64,000 nucleotides of DNA from Dirofilaria immitis (lineage: Eukaryota; Nematoda; Chromadorea; Rhabditida; Onchocercidae), in assembly GCA_024305405.1 (NCBI GenBank), contig JAKNDB010000064.1:558001-622000 (forward strand), given 5' to 3'. The notes below the pieces were generated by a model. That model was not told the origin of the DNA, did no database searches, and saw only the letters and a program-made list of their open reading frames with translations. Shown here one piece after another: positions 51,201 through 64,000 of this stretch (position 1 is its first letter; each line of letters starts with the position of its first letter). The position numbers and the translations under genes were made by a program.

Positions 51201-54200
51201 GCTGTTCACCACTCAACTAATTATATATAATTCATTCCTTAATATGAGTACCTTTATCTTCCCTGCATCTTTAGCGATAAAATTAGTGAATCATTTCAAT
51301 GATATGGTGTAATTTATTACAGTTTTACGCATCGTATTGTGGAAAAGGGCTCTGCAGTAGAAGTTTTAGTGAGTCGAAAGAAAATCCGTCAGCAGCTAAC
51401 AGCTCTTACTCGTAGTATGCCAGACATGAGTAGTACAACGGAACTTACATTCAACAAGACGCCATACGTTCAATTTTACAACAAACTGAGCAATATTGTT
51501 GGTGATATTAACAGTAAGTGTTATGTGTGGTACTGTAAAAAAAAGTTGATGGTCGATTTCGAAAATCACTCAGATTACTCAGTAATTTTGGTAGAAAAAT
51601 AAATTACTCCATGTGCCAGTCGAGGATAAGCCTAGTTGATTTTCTGAGAGGAGATAAATATCATTAGCCTAGATTTTTCTTGTTTGTTTATTGTATTAAA
51701 TATTCCTTAATTTAAGGCCTAGCTTTTAGTTATGGAAAGGATAAAATAATGCGTGGAAGTCAATCTTTACTTTGTTTTTATTGTTTTTATAGAAACAAAG
51801 AATTGTGGTAGTTCTGCTTAATTCGAGTTTCATTATTTTATCTTACTTGGAAGCATTAGTTTTACACCTTTTACACTTTTCCTGAAAAAGTTTATGAACA
51901 ACAAGTCCTGAAACTTGTTTTTATTAACAAATATATTTTTATGAAGTGCAAATTATTATTTTCATTTTATTTTATTAATCAGTAATCCAAAGGAATTTAA
52001 TGGTATTTACATTACAGTTCGTTTATTTTTCAGTTTATTCTAGCGGTTTTTCTAGATTTCTAGATGTATTGTGAGGTGAGAGAAGAACACTATATAGCAA
52101 TGATGAGGAAATTTTAAGATAATTACAATGTCGAAATTTAGCACGCTTAGTATCGGATGTCGGGAAGGCTGATGTGATGATATCGTCATTGTTATCAGAG
52201 TCAAATTCTGTAAAGCAACTCAATGCTATGCGCGCTTATCCGTCAGATAACTCACCAACGCAAACATCAGCATCTGGAAGTCTTTGTACAACACCTGCAC
52301 CTATTGGACAATGTTTGTCATTTAATATTATTCAACTACTTTCTTTTTCTAAATTTTTTTAAAGAATATATATTTGTCTACTTTTTATCATACATGCGTC
52401 TGAATAGCAGTATTATTTGTATACATATATCGCGAAAAGAGAGAAGCAAAAAAATTAAGAGAAAAGTGAAAAAGAGGGAATAATCGTAGCTAAGTTAAGT
52501 GAGAGAGTGTATAGTTATATATTTTTGTTGAGTTGGTCTTTCATGCCGGAGTCGGGAATACTTCGAGAATTTCAAATTTGATTTCGAAATTGAATGGTCG
52601 GCTCAAAACATTCAGTTAGTCGAATGCATTCTTGGCAATTTAATATTTGTATTTCAGCTCGTGGCCCAGGAGCAATTGGTATGGAGCGTCGTAATAAGCC
52701 GATCACTACTTCAACAAGCAGTTCAGTTGTAGATTTTGCTGATGGTTGGCCACCATCTAGTATACCACCGGAGCCAAGCAGTCCTTCGCCGACTATCGAT
52801 TTTCAGGTCATTTTTAAATATTTATTTCACTGTAGAATTGTTGAACTAAACATTTGGGAGATTCTGGTTAAAGATTGGTTTCCTGATCTAAGTATTTAAT
52901 GTTAAAAACCATAATTAGGAAATGGGCGAGAAAAGGATTCGAATAGACCAATGTATTTTAAAATTTTGGTTCTTTCAGAGAAATGCCTTACTTGTGGAAA
53001 ATCAAGCGTCAAAGATCAGAATTAAGTTCGCAATCTTTTAGTATTAAAATTTTGTTACTAAATGATTTTTCAGGGAAGAAAAATCTACTCGAAAACAGTA
53101 GTAACTCTTTCTATAGTTGGCCACCAAGTTCGAATCCACAGTCAGAAATACGTGTTACTGGCCCATCGGCACTACCACTTCCACATGCTCCAGTTGCCAG
53201 TTTGGCTGCAGGAAAACAATTACCCATAACAACAAACAATTTTTGATGCCTCGAGGAGTGAACTCATGGGTGGTAATTTTTTTCATACTTTACATTGTTT
53301 AACTTAATTTTTTCGTATTTCGTTTTTCTTTACCAGTTAAAATTCTAGTTGTTATGGCTATCTACAACGTGATGTAATACAGTGGGGATTAAAGCTAATA
53401 ATATAGCTGTAATTGTGTTGATATTTTAAAGTAACTTATATTGACATTTCGATATTATCTTATACATACGCAAAACACAGTAGATTGTACGAAGTACAAT
53501 TTGATTGTTTTTATGGACTCTCAAATAGTGATTTTATTTCAATTTCCACAAATCTTTTCATTCATCACCATTTCTGAAAGTCGTACGATAATATATTACT
53601 CATGACATATATAGAATATATAGCAATATATTATTTATGCCACATATAGCAGTGTTAGTACCTCTTTAATATTTAATTTTAATATTTAATTTATAATATT
53701 TAATTGTGATTTACGAAGAATAAAAGGAATATACTATTGGGTTGGAATGTTAAACTATGAGTTTTAGCTGGAATTGAAATGTTCATGATTTCATTTATTA
53801 AAATAAATAATATTTTTAGAAAGTGACACAATTTGAATCATTTTCAAATAAATAGTAATCGTAAGACAGTAAGGTAATAGAAATTTTTGGAATTAATAAA
53901 TCGATATGAACGTTGTAATAAACTTGCCCAGTTAATTAATTACAAGGCATTTCATTTTTATTGTTTTTACTGATTTTTAGCATGCCTTCTGATTAACAGA
54001 ATGTTGGTAATTTGTACATACTTGTTCAGTGATATATATATATATATATATTAGTAAGATCAATTTATAGGCCCAAACAACTGCTTTAACTGGTGCAGCA
54101 ACACAATTAGCAAATACCGCTTTTCCAATAACAGCAGCAGCAGCGGCTGCAGCGCGACAACGTTTAGAACCATTGCTTGATCCGGCAACCATTCGCTTAA

Positions 54201-57153
54201 TTTCTCAATTGGACACCGCGTCTCTTGCATCATTGCAATCCGCATTTGGTCAAACTATTCCAGCACTTGGTCGTCAATCGCAACTTGCATCACCGTTGGA
54301 AGCAATTCGACCCGTTGGTGTGGCTGGCATTTTGGGTGAACATCATTATGTGCCGATAGTATGATTTTCACCTCCATAGTTGTCGATAAATCGTTTAGCA
54401 GTTCATAGTCATAAGTAGAATTTCCATTGATATGTAATTAAAAAATGGATTGAATACAATTTCTCGCTTATTTTTGTTATGAAACTTCTCAAAATCTAAA
54501 AATGGAAGAGTACACTGATGTCATTAGTTTGTGAATTTTCATTCATTTTCTTTTTTCAAAAATTTCAAGTAATATTTTAACCGTTTAGGGAATACCGCCT
54601 GCAATTCGATCATCTGCAAAGAATAACGCAAACGCATCTGATTTATCGCTTCGATGTTCAGTTGGAGGAGTGGGATCAAATCCTGGACAGTTTGGCTCAC
54701 CACATGGTTTCTGTCTTGGTCATAACGAAGAAATTCTCGTCACAGATACAAATAATCACCGTGTGCAGGTATATTTTTATGATTTGGTTTTCCATTGTAA
54801 TGAAACAAATGTGGTATTTGTTAGAATAGAATTGGTAAGCGGTAATCTATGAGGACAATCTTCTGAAAAATTTCGATTTTGCTGCCTAGATTGGTTGACC
54901 AGTGATTTTAAGTTTGCAGTAAGATAATTGTTGATATAAATTACATATAACTGTTTTTTTCTTTTTCCTTTTTTTTTTATAGATATTTACGAAGAAAGGT
55001 GAATTCATCATGCATTTTGGGATCGGCGGCTCCGAAGATGGCCATTTATTTTATCCAAAGAAGGTGGTGGCATTCAGATCTCGAATAGGTGAAGGAGGTT
55101 ACATTATCGTTGACAAAGGTGAAAATAAAGCTCGGCTGCAATTGTTTTCGAAGAGGGGCGACTTTATTCGGCGTCTTCGTGCGTTTATTGATTGTTTAAT
55201 GATTCATTTATAGTACTCAAAATACTTTTTTATGTAATGTCAGTATTTCATCTATTTCGATTTATAACTAGAGTTTGAGGGCAAATTTAAAATCCGAAAC
55301 TAAATATAAATAAAATCAAAAACATTAATATATTTGGCGTTTCATAAAATTTCCGATAAAATTCTTGACTTTGAAATTCGTTTCATAACTATGTACTGCT
55401 TTATTTTCCATGCAAAAATAACTTATATATCTAATTTATGATCTAGATTGTAATTAAGTATGAATTATATATGCTTTATTGTTTCTCTTTCTTATTAATT
55501 TGATAAAAGATGCAGTTGTAAAAATTAATCAAAATATAGTGTATCATTTTAGAGACCCCATATCTCGAGTACGTTTCGGCGTTAACAGTAAACGAAGCAT
55601 CGCATCTAGTAGTATTTAGTAGTTCGGTGATGATGTTCATTTTGGATATCGATCTGTTAGAACCTTTGGTACTTAAATGGAATGACTGTACTAAGGCAAT
55701 TGGCGAACCATCCGATGTAGCCGTTTTTCGAGATAGATATTATGTTACCGATTATAAGAATCATTGTGTAGTTGCACTCAATAGTGATGGTGAGTTTTCG
55801 CAGTTTTTGGTAATGGATCACATTCGGAGAACATAGTTAAGCTAATAGAAATATTCCGTTTTGTTGTCTTAATATAGAACGGGGTATAGCTTATGTTCTA
55901 CGTTTATATCTTTGCGCTTTCGTTTCACATTTCTATACATATTTTCTGGAATATCGGAAGTCCTCGATGTGCTAATTTGAAAATAATGTAAACAAATGAC
56001 AGAAAAGTTGAAATATCGATACAAATTAGCGACAAAAATTTTCTCTATTTTAGGTGAGGTTCTCTGTCGTTTTGGATCTTTTGAGAGTACACCATATCCG
56101 ATCGGTGTTGATGTATCTACAAATGGTGATGTATTAGTGGCAGATTCTCATGGCAATCATTTTCATATTTATTGTTGCACAACTGATGGGCAACGGTTAC
56201 AGGAATTCGAATGTTCACAGCTGAAGGCAAATTATTTAGTTTTTTTGTAGCTTTTTAATAAATTAATGTTTTTTTTTTTTTTTTTTTTTTAAATTAGAGG
56301 TTTATTGTGTGCGAGTGAAATTAGTGACTAATTTCATTTGCTTTACAAAATGAACATTGATTTTTGTTGATGCTTGCAAGCTCTATTTTCGATGCATAGC
56401 AAAAATTGGTTCGTTTCAAAAAGGACTCGAACTTCAATTTAGAAGAATTACGTGATTGGAATTCTGATTTTTTGAAAATACTATATGTAGCAAAATAGAA
56501 ATAATTGTGTCTTTAAACATAATTGATTAAATTCAAGGGAGAGCAGATGATTTGCATTGTTCTGAGCACATTTCATTTTCAGTAATTAAAATGGTGCATT
56601 TAATACTTAATTTTAATGATAAATTTGAATTTCTTAGAGATCGTTTGCAAAATTTTATTTATCAGCATATCGTTTCTGTTCTTTTGACTTATATTTGCCC
56701 TATATGTATCCTGTAGTGCATAGTTTGTTGAAATACACTTAAATTGGTCTTAGAGAAATTATTATATTTTCGAGCATAATACTATAGCTTGAAATAATGT
56801 AAGATTGATGTCAGAATTTTTATTGTAGATGAATAATATACTAGCCATTGGTTAAGAGACTGAAAAAGATGATATTGCCATTTTGCTGCTTCATGCTAAT
56901 AACCAGATTGCGATTTGCTGAGATAGAGGGATTCTTATTGTCTAATAGCACAATATTTTAGTTCACAATTTCAAGTGAATGTTATACCTTTATTTTTTAG
57001 GTTTCGCGTTGTGTGGGGCTTCGTTTAACATCAGAAGGTTTTCTGGTCTCAGTATCAAAGCACAACCATACACTACTTATCTTCAGTACAGTCTTCGTGA
57101 ATCCCCAGCTCCCCTTTAAGGAAGTGTCTCTAATTTTTTTCCAACAACAATAG
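48220..57153 (+). CDS. nhl-1: TRIM-NHL protein, NHL-1-like (RING, B-boxes, coiled coil, NHL repeats)
   Basis: Exons: 48220-48366 (start MEMYANGLMEE; acceptor at 48089), 48989-49162, 49515-49697, 49893-50161, 50261-50503, 50754-50995, 51323-51513, 52142-52312, 52658-52806, unresolved part 52979-53280, 54071-54358, 54589-54768, 54983-55178, 55553-55789, 56054-56226 (GC donor), 57001-57153 (TAG). Order: a Thr-rich start; a RING (CPYCGKQYRKPRVLDCLHS, CEDC, CPTC) with a charged insert of about 40 residues before the last pair; B-box 1 (CRAC, VCKQCASDLCKNC); B-box 2 (CVLHPQMPYSLLC, CGQCHAEH); a coiled coil; a Ser/Pro-rich linker with WPPSS repeats; a poly-Ala segment; and NHL repeats (GQFGSPHGFCLG, ILVTDTNNHRVQ, YYVTDYKNHCVV, VLVADSHGNHFH). 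Such proteins are ubiquitin ligases and RNA regulators. Exon 49893-50161 is one base short, in B-box 1. Confidence 0.85.
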
Positions 57154-60100
57154 CAGCAATAACTATTTCAAACTTTTTTATTTTTCGGATCGAAAGCTAT
57201 GCCAATTTGTTGTATTGGCTTCTGAATATCGATAATGTTTAAACCTGTGGTACATGTAACGGTGCTCGTTCAAATCTTTGCCTTATTACTCACTTGTTCT
57301 TTTCGTTCTTAATACTTACAACGGAACACTGTATTTATACTGTGGAATTAGCGAAAATTTTATTCTCTGTGATCTTAGCCTAAGAAATAGATGATTTGTA
57401 TATGTCAAGCAATTAGAATGAAATTATAATTCTCATCACGCGAGTTTGGCTGATTTAGAAAAAGAAAGGATCAGGTTAAAATCAAACCGCTTCAAGTAAT
57501 TCATCTCTTGCTTAGGTTTTCGATCTGTGGTATAAAATTTTCGCTACATTGCTCTAAGTAATAAATTTGGTGAGCACACGCACCTACGTACGTGACGTCT
57601 GCTTTTCCATTTTTTGTGAAGCGATTCTCTGTTGTGATATATGTTAGAAATATGCGGCGTGGTGTATGAAACCACTGTATATCATGTTTCAATTTGTTCA
57701 TTTTTCTCTCAATTGCTATTTTTTTAATTCTTTCGTCTTTCTGTTGTCTCCCGTTATTTCCTGAACTTTTTTCAGTAACTAATTAATCAGTTAACTTCTG
57801 TAATTCTTTTTCTGGATTATACTACACTTTCTTTGATGCTCTTTTTTGCTTTCCTTTGTTTTTTATGAAATGTTTCTGAGAAATATTTTGCTGTCTTTTC
57901 AATTTTTTTCTTTCTTGCCTTTTATTTAGTTTCTTTTTCCGAATTCTGTTTTTCAAGAAAGAAATTTTCTCTAGTTTTCAAATCATTATTGTCGTTTTGC
58001 CTTATTGAGTGCTCATTTTGTTTTGCATATTATTACAACCGCTATTTTATCGTTATTATCTCCAGACCTGTTTGTTTTTTTGTCTTTTTTTTGCAAATAG
58101 TTTTATTGTTTCTCTTCTTTTAATTTTAAAATTGAATTTAATTAATGATTTAGGGAACTTTTGTAGTTGACCAATAATTATCGTGTGTATTAGAAATAAT
58201 CTTTTTCTGAGTTATAAGAGTTCACCAACCGTAATTTATAAGAAAACATTTCTGGAATTAATTTGTTTTTTTTTCATCTAGTTTAGGCAAATTTTAAAAA
58301 CTACGGGCAACAAGTGGTATGTAACATGATATTTCTAGGTGAATGAGCAAATAATCCGAGTAGAAATTTTTTAGCAAAATGAAAATTTTCTATTAATTTG
58401 AAATTAGCGTCTTATTCTTTCTGAGTTCTTTACAGACATTCTATTGACACATCTACAGGAAGAGAAATCAATCCATATACCATTTCTTTCATTTGTTTTC
58501 TTATTACCTTCTCTGTCTTTTTTCTTTTTTAGATTTTTAAAAATGAAAAAAATAAAAAAATAGGGATGTTTTAAAACCATTTGATTTTGACAATTTTTCA
58601 GACTGTATTGATCTCATATTTCAGCGTGTTGTCTTCAGATTTTGTTTACTTGTCCATTTACATCTTTTTTATTATTATATATTTATCATTTCTCATTTCT
58701 GTGAAACTTGTTCGGGTGTTTAATGCTTTTTGTATTGGTGCGTAACTGATTGCGCACATTCTAAACACCTGTAAGCTGACGGAAGAACTAATTAATAACT
58801 GCATGCAATGTCATTTTTTCGCAGTGTAGATTTTTTTGTCTTCTGTTCTCTCACTGATTGTTTTTTTGTCACCTATATTACTCGTATGACCTTTGTGTCA
58901 CCAGTTATTTTGCTTTCCTTTTACCATTAGCAGAAATTTACTGTAGATTTCGGACCAGCTTGATATGAGGAGTATTTGGATTTAATTTATTGAAACAGAA
59001 TGCCTAATTAGCAAAATCTTAATTGGTTTGGTGATGTTCGGGTTTCCATCATTAAATTACGAAATATTAATTTCCTCTGTTGTTAAGAAGTGATAATTAA
59101 AAAACTGGAAGTGCAGACCATGATACGATATGTAAAATTTTTCTTTCATATTTGAGCAAAAACTACTACAGCTTTCATTACACACTGCCATATCTCCATT
59201 ACTACTCATTTTTTTTGTTTAGTTTTAAGCTTCATGGAAGCCTCCCATTGCTCTTCCTTGCATATACTATATTGGCATTAGGACTCTCTTGTTCCCTTGG
59301 ATGTCTTTTTAATTTGGGAGACAGTATCGTTAGTTTGAAATAGAATGATACTGTTTTCATTATGTGTAGTAATAATTAGCTTAGTTAAAATAATAGTTTT
59401 TATTGGAATTGATAGGATCTCTAAATTCCTGTAAGATCGATAAATGGAGGTGCTTCAAATTATTCTAATAATAATTTTTCTTTTTGATCCGTTTTGAGAA
59501 TGCGCCACGATTAATAATGTCCTTGACTTGTAATGCCTAATTTCGATTAATATTATCAAAGGAAAATCCCTTCAAAAATTCTATAATCGAGAAGTTTTTC
59601 GTATTTTATTTACGCTACAATGTGTTCATCCTTCAGTCTTTGTATATTGATTATGTTTGTCAATTTTACCAGCTTTATCAGCCAAATACCCCAGTATATT
59701 CCATCATCATTCGTTCAATGTAGTTCTTATCAGTAGTAGTGTGGCCCATCGTTTTTCTCTAGCTTGCTCATCGTCCGGTTTTCGTATTTATTATTATCTT
59801 TTTATACTTAATTTATATTTACAGTTGATGTTTCTCTCTGTTTCTGATTATTATCTAATTAGGATGCATTTCCAGTCATTATGCATTTCACGTGAATTTA
59901 TACATATCCCGTGACATTTTTCATGACGCAGAAGAAATGTAGCTGATGCAATAGCCTAATGCGAAAATATTCGTGTAGTAATGAAGTTGATAAAAATTGT
60001 CGTGAATCTTAACAGTTAAATGGTATGACCTAGACTTTTTGACTGGAAATACATCCTCACTTCTTTTTGTCTGAAAAGAAATTACAATGGCGATTTTACA

Positions 60101-62774
60101 TCCGGTATTTTAATTCTAAAATCAAGTCCTCTCTGATGTTAATAAATAGTATTGCTTATTTTTCTCATTGTCTCTTCAGAAAAATAATTTATGCTTATAT
60201 TTTATACAAGCAAATTGATATTGTATGATGTAAGAATTTAATTTGAAATTTGATTTTGAACTTGAATGCACTTACCATGTTGTCTATCCTCATTTTTATC
60301 ATATTTGTTCACTTTTTTTATTTTCCGAATTTTTTTGTTCTGTTTTAATTTTTATACATTTTTCAATTCATTTTTTGACTTCTTTAAATGATGTTTGATT
60401 TTTTGTTTCTTGACTTCACATCTTTTTTAAATTTCATACTGAAAATATAGGATTTTATGGATCATAATCATATTATAATGGTATTTCTGTTGCTTTTAAT
60501 GACCATACCTAATTGATTTATATTAGATTTTTCTTATATTTCAATTCTTTTTCTCTCAAAAATCTTTTAAGACCAAAAATCTTTCCAATACTTCTTGATG
60601 CTTCATTTATTCTCCACTATCCTTTTTTTTACATTGATTACTTATGTTTTTTTTCTTTTTGTCAGAAACTTGCATATATTCCTGCTCCCCAGCTTTTTTT
60701 ATCTTCAAAATACGTAATCAATAGTTTTTCAAACATTTTATGATGAACAATGAATATCCAGGTTAAATAACCCTATGTAATAATGCCTCACGTCTTCAGC
60801 AAGATAAAAAGCTGCTTGTACTGTTTGCCGTTCTTCAGGTTGTGTCTGATGTATATTTTTAGGATAGATTCTGATATAGCCAACAATAGCTGTCCAGAAT
60901 CACCTATTCTCGTCATATATGGCATAGTTTTCTGGAAAATGAGACTTACTTATGTTATCAAATATTAGGTATTTGATATAGTTTAATCGATGGTATTTGA
61001 AAAGCCTTCCCAGTTATAGATTTTCAAATTTGACATATTTATTATAAAATAATTTTTGATTATTATTTTAAAACTTTCCTGTCTCATCCTTTGTTGTATG
61101 TATTATTTCATCTTTCGTTTTTTGCGTGTAATGTTCCAGTATCCGGTTTCTGATCTTGAAGAAATTTTCATAAAATTTTTTCAATTTATCTTTTCAACTC
61201 AATTCCTTAACTTTTTTGCTGTTTCTTGGGGAGGTTAAAATATATTTTATAAAATAAAAAAAAAAAACATTTTTTCCTCTATTTATTTTGCAGTTTTTCA
61301 CATATTCATCGAACAATTCTCTTGTCATCGTTGTGTTGTCTATTTCCGTTACTTGCATGACGGTAGCTTATCATCATTTATCTTATCATTTATTACTATC
61401 ATCTTTGCTTCTTTTTTCGACATCATATTTCGTTTTAATAATTTTTTGATTTTTGTTATATATGTGTTAATTGTTTGTTGTGCCAGCTGCACTTTCCAAC
61501 TCGGTTATCAATTATCAATTATCGGTTTGTATGTATATGTGTTTCTCTACGATTAATACATTTATTTTCATTTCTTTTCTAATCATTAACTATGTTTTTT
61601 TAATTTTTATTTTGCAGTACCATTATCAAAGCATCATTATCATTCATTATTATTATTTTTCTATCATTCCTTTATAGTGGCGATAGATTCGTAGAGGAAT
61701 GTAATATTTTTATTAATACAATTTTATAAATTTATTTTAATTCTAAATTTGTTTAGCATCGAAACATTTTTATTCTGCAGTAATAACTGGTGACTTATTG
61801 GTTTTTTCTATCAATATCTATTTAAGTTACCATTTTATGAAAATAAGTGAGTTCAGAGATGTTCTGTAAGAAGAAAAAGGGAAAAAGTTACTTCGGTATA
61901 TAAAAGAACAGTAATAATCATCTTTCCGTACTGGTAATACTACTAGTGCATACTAAAATATTTTGCTGATAGTGTTATTCCTTTTTCTATAAATTTTTTT
62001 CATTGTCTAATTAATTCTCAAGCACCGAAATTCAGTACAATTATTTTTAAATGTTTTAATAAATAGTACCATTGATAAAATGATTTTTTCTTTTCTTAAG
62101 TTTAAAATTCATTTTATATCTGTTTAATTTATAGTCGAGCTTGAAGCTATTGTTTTTGCTTTGATTTTTTGTATCTTTTTTTTTCCTTTTCAATCTAAAA
62201 TCTTTCCAGTACTTTCTTTAAATAATGATATCCATATATTACGGTAGTATTTGCTTCTCGAATCACTTTTTTTTGTCAATAAAATATTTTTGTTATTTTC
62301 AAATATGCTCGTTGCATACAAGACGTAGATAATTTGCGTCGACTTATATCAGCTATTCGTTACTACCAACTTGCATAACTTCAATTATCTTGTTTCGTAA
62401 TTGAAAATTAAAATAAATGGCATAGCTGTTTATATATCGAAAATCTTCCTTATTACACAGTAAGATTCAAATATGATCGTAAAGGTTAATGTCGGATTTT
62501 GTCTCAGAAACAACAGATATATCATACCACATTTTTGGTCCATTTGCTAATAATAAACTGCGCTAAGACAAATTATATCTTTGAGAATAGTCAAAAACGA
62601 CGGATTTTAGAAGTTCGTATTTTCTTCCAGATTATTATTTTGCAGATAGGATGATTATGAATGATACCAAAAATTTAGTGAAATACATTGATAGGTTAAA
62701 TTGCATTAATTAATTATCTTTATTATGCGTATTAGCGAATTCTGTAATTCTGCTATTATCAGGATTAATCGATA
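57154..62774. other. T-rich region with no supported gene
   Basis: About 5.6 kb. On the + strand it is markedly T-rich over 57.7-61.7 kb, with many runs of T and CTT, and the short + frames inside are Phe/Leu/Ile/Ser-rich by-products of that bias. No splice-consistent coding chain, RNA gene or known element was recognised. It may be a long 3' UTR, an intron of an unseen transcript, or intergenic DNA. Confidence 0.5.
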
Positions 62775-64000
62775 ATGATCGTTGAATCAGTATTTAACTG
62801 TTTGCTTACCGAACTCGATGATAAATTTGCCGGATTGGATCAGTGCTTCAGGTATCACACTTTGAAGAGCAATTTTTAAAATTCATTTTATGCATTAAGC
62901 TTGAAATTCTTTCGAAAAATTCCAAAATATAGGTGGATTGGATTTGATTTAGATGGAAAGATTTTATTTCATCTTTACTTATTTTAATTTCTGATAAACT
63001 TTGTAGAGATATTAAGCAATCTTTTATAGATAGAACATTTCATTTGATTTTTTATTTTGTATTATGGTCCGATTTTGAATTCGATTGTTATCTCATTCAC
63101 GAAAATGAAAAAAGCGAACCCTTCACGAAAAGAATATGCATTTAGGAAAGTCTTTCTTAAAATATATGAAAATTTGATAAACTAATGGATTAAATTAGAA
63201 TTTTTCTAAGTGAATCTAAGATATCTAAAGTTCTTAGATGCTGATAGGTTTTCCTTTTTTTTTAGCAAATTGCACGAGGTTATAAAACGATTCGTGAAAA
63301 GCAGAAAGGGTGGTTCAGCGGTCGTTATCGGGCCTAAATCATCTGGCAAACGCTCAATTATATCAAAGGCGCGTTGTTTTTTTGTTGTGACAGATAAACA
63401 TTCTTCTGCTAGGTGTGATTAATTTTTTTGTGACAAATTTTTGACTAGCTTTTTACTTTCTGGCTAATTTTAGTTAATTTATGATATTTTTTTCATTTTT
63501 CCAATAGATTCAGAATGATTTCGAAAGCAGCAACTTCAAAGATTTGTCGGATGTTTCAGCCCACTTTTCTTCCTGCTCTTTTGTTCTTTTTTTTTTTTTG
63601 AAAATTTCATTTTATGCGATGGGTTTTACTTTTTAAGGAAAGAAAGAGAGATGAGTTGATATTTTCTCCATAACAAATACCTAGTAAGAAATTAGAAGAA
63701 TCACCTGTCTGAAACCGTTGATTTCTCTTCAATCCTTTTTATTAGGTTGTGATGGATTATGCGGATGATATGGAAGTAATTTTCATCGATGGATTGGTTG
63801 TGACAAGTGATACTGATGCACTGAAAATATTTGATGAATCTGAAACTAATTCGGTATTATTTTTCAATTTCTTTTTATCAAATACCTTTCTTTTCTTTTC
63901 TATTAAAGAATACAATTGTAAATTTGTGATGCTATTTTTTTAATTTTTTTCTTATTAGAAGATTTTATTCTGATTGTGGCATAAGAATCAAATATGCATT
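62775..64000 (+). CDS. P-loop ATPase resembling ORC4, N-terminal part
   Basis: Exons 62775-62851 (start MIVESVFNCLLTELDDKFAG), 63266-63368 and 63746-63853 join in phase; the gene continues past the window. Exon 2 has a helix LHEVIKRFV, a strand AVVIG and a Walker A-like loop GPKSSGKRS. Exon 3 carries EVIFIDGLVVTSDTDALKIF. The spacing and wording are close to the N-terminal AAA+ part of origin recognition complex subunit 4 (human IIGPRGSGKT, then VHLNGLLQINDKIALKEI), which loads MCM helicase in G1. The fit needs a GC donor at 63369 (AAAG|GCGCGT); the nearby GT donor at 63417 would lead out of frame. A TTATTAG acceptor at 63958 may start exon 4, but its phase does not match. Confidence 0.5.

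Noticed and set aside
54059..54245. Minus-strand frames rich in Ala, Val and Leu
   Set aside because: Shadows of the poly-Ala exon of the TRIM-NHL gene on the other strand.
1..64000. CRISPR arrays, bacterial operons or Wolbachia-derived insert
   Set aside because: No spaced repeats of the CRISPR type, no long bacterial open frames and no Shine-Dalgarno-spaced gene runs were seen; genes are intron-rich throughout.

Overview
The window is strongly AT-rich eukaryotic DNA with many short exons split by introns of roughly 50 to 1500 bp, acceptors of the nematode type (TTTTCAG, TTTTTAG, TTGCAG) and donors close to GTAAGT. The protein content points to a parasitic nematode, probably filarial-like: a MUP-4/MUA-3-type adhesion receptor, an NHL-1-like TRIM-NHL protein and an M16 peptidase of the C. 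elegans C05D11.1 type. The species cannot be fixed from the sequence alone.

Layout, all on + unless noted: (1) 312-7549, 3' end of an EGF/SEA transmembrane receptor; (2) 7550-13090, gene-free, with a foldback element, a CAG microsatellite and a 37-bp satellite; (3) 13091-21625, an unrecognised four-helix membrane protein with three tandem alternative copies of its second exon, a histidine-rich cytoplasmic segment and a PDZ-ligand-like C-terminus; (4) 23304-25483, CCDC134 homologue; (5) 26545-29042, ZFAND1-type double AN1 zinc-finger protein; (6) 29150-29960, degraded BEL/Pao retrotransposon pieces (minus); (7) 30773-32730, ribonuclease H1-type protein; (8) 34146-34361, TFIIH subunit GTF2H5/TFB5 (minus, intron-free); (9) 35579-45667, a roughly 1000-residue M16 metalloprotease in about 23 exons; (10) 48220-57153, TRIM-NHL protein with a probable 5' non-coding exon near 46.6 kb; (11) 57154-62774, T-rich with no convincing gene; (12) 62775 to the right edge, the start of a P-loop protein resembling ORC4. 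The genes are unrelated housekeeping, secretory and adhesion functions; nothing suggests an operon-like functional cluster, although two genes have acceptor sites just before the start codon that could take a spliced leader.

Two patterns cross gene boundaries. First, about seven or eight places show a coding exon, junction or splice site exactly one base short of what phase and homology require, always a loss and several in homopolymers. This looks like consensus-sequence deletions rather than real gene death. Second, GC-AG introns are unusually visible: three in the M16 gene, one in the TRIM-NHL gene and one probable in the ORC4-like gene. The most interesting biology is the swappable exon cassette of the four-helix membrane protein, which would exchange its first extracellular loop.
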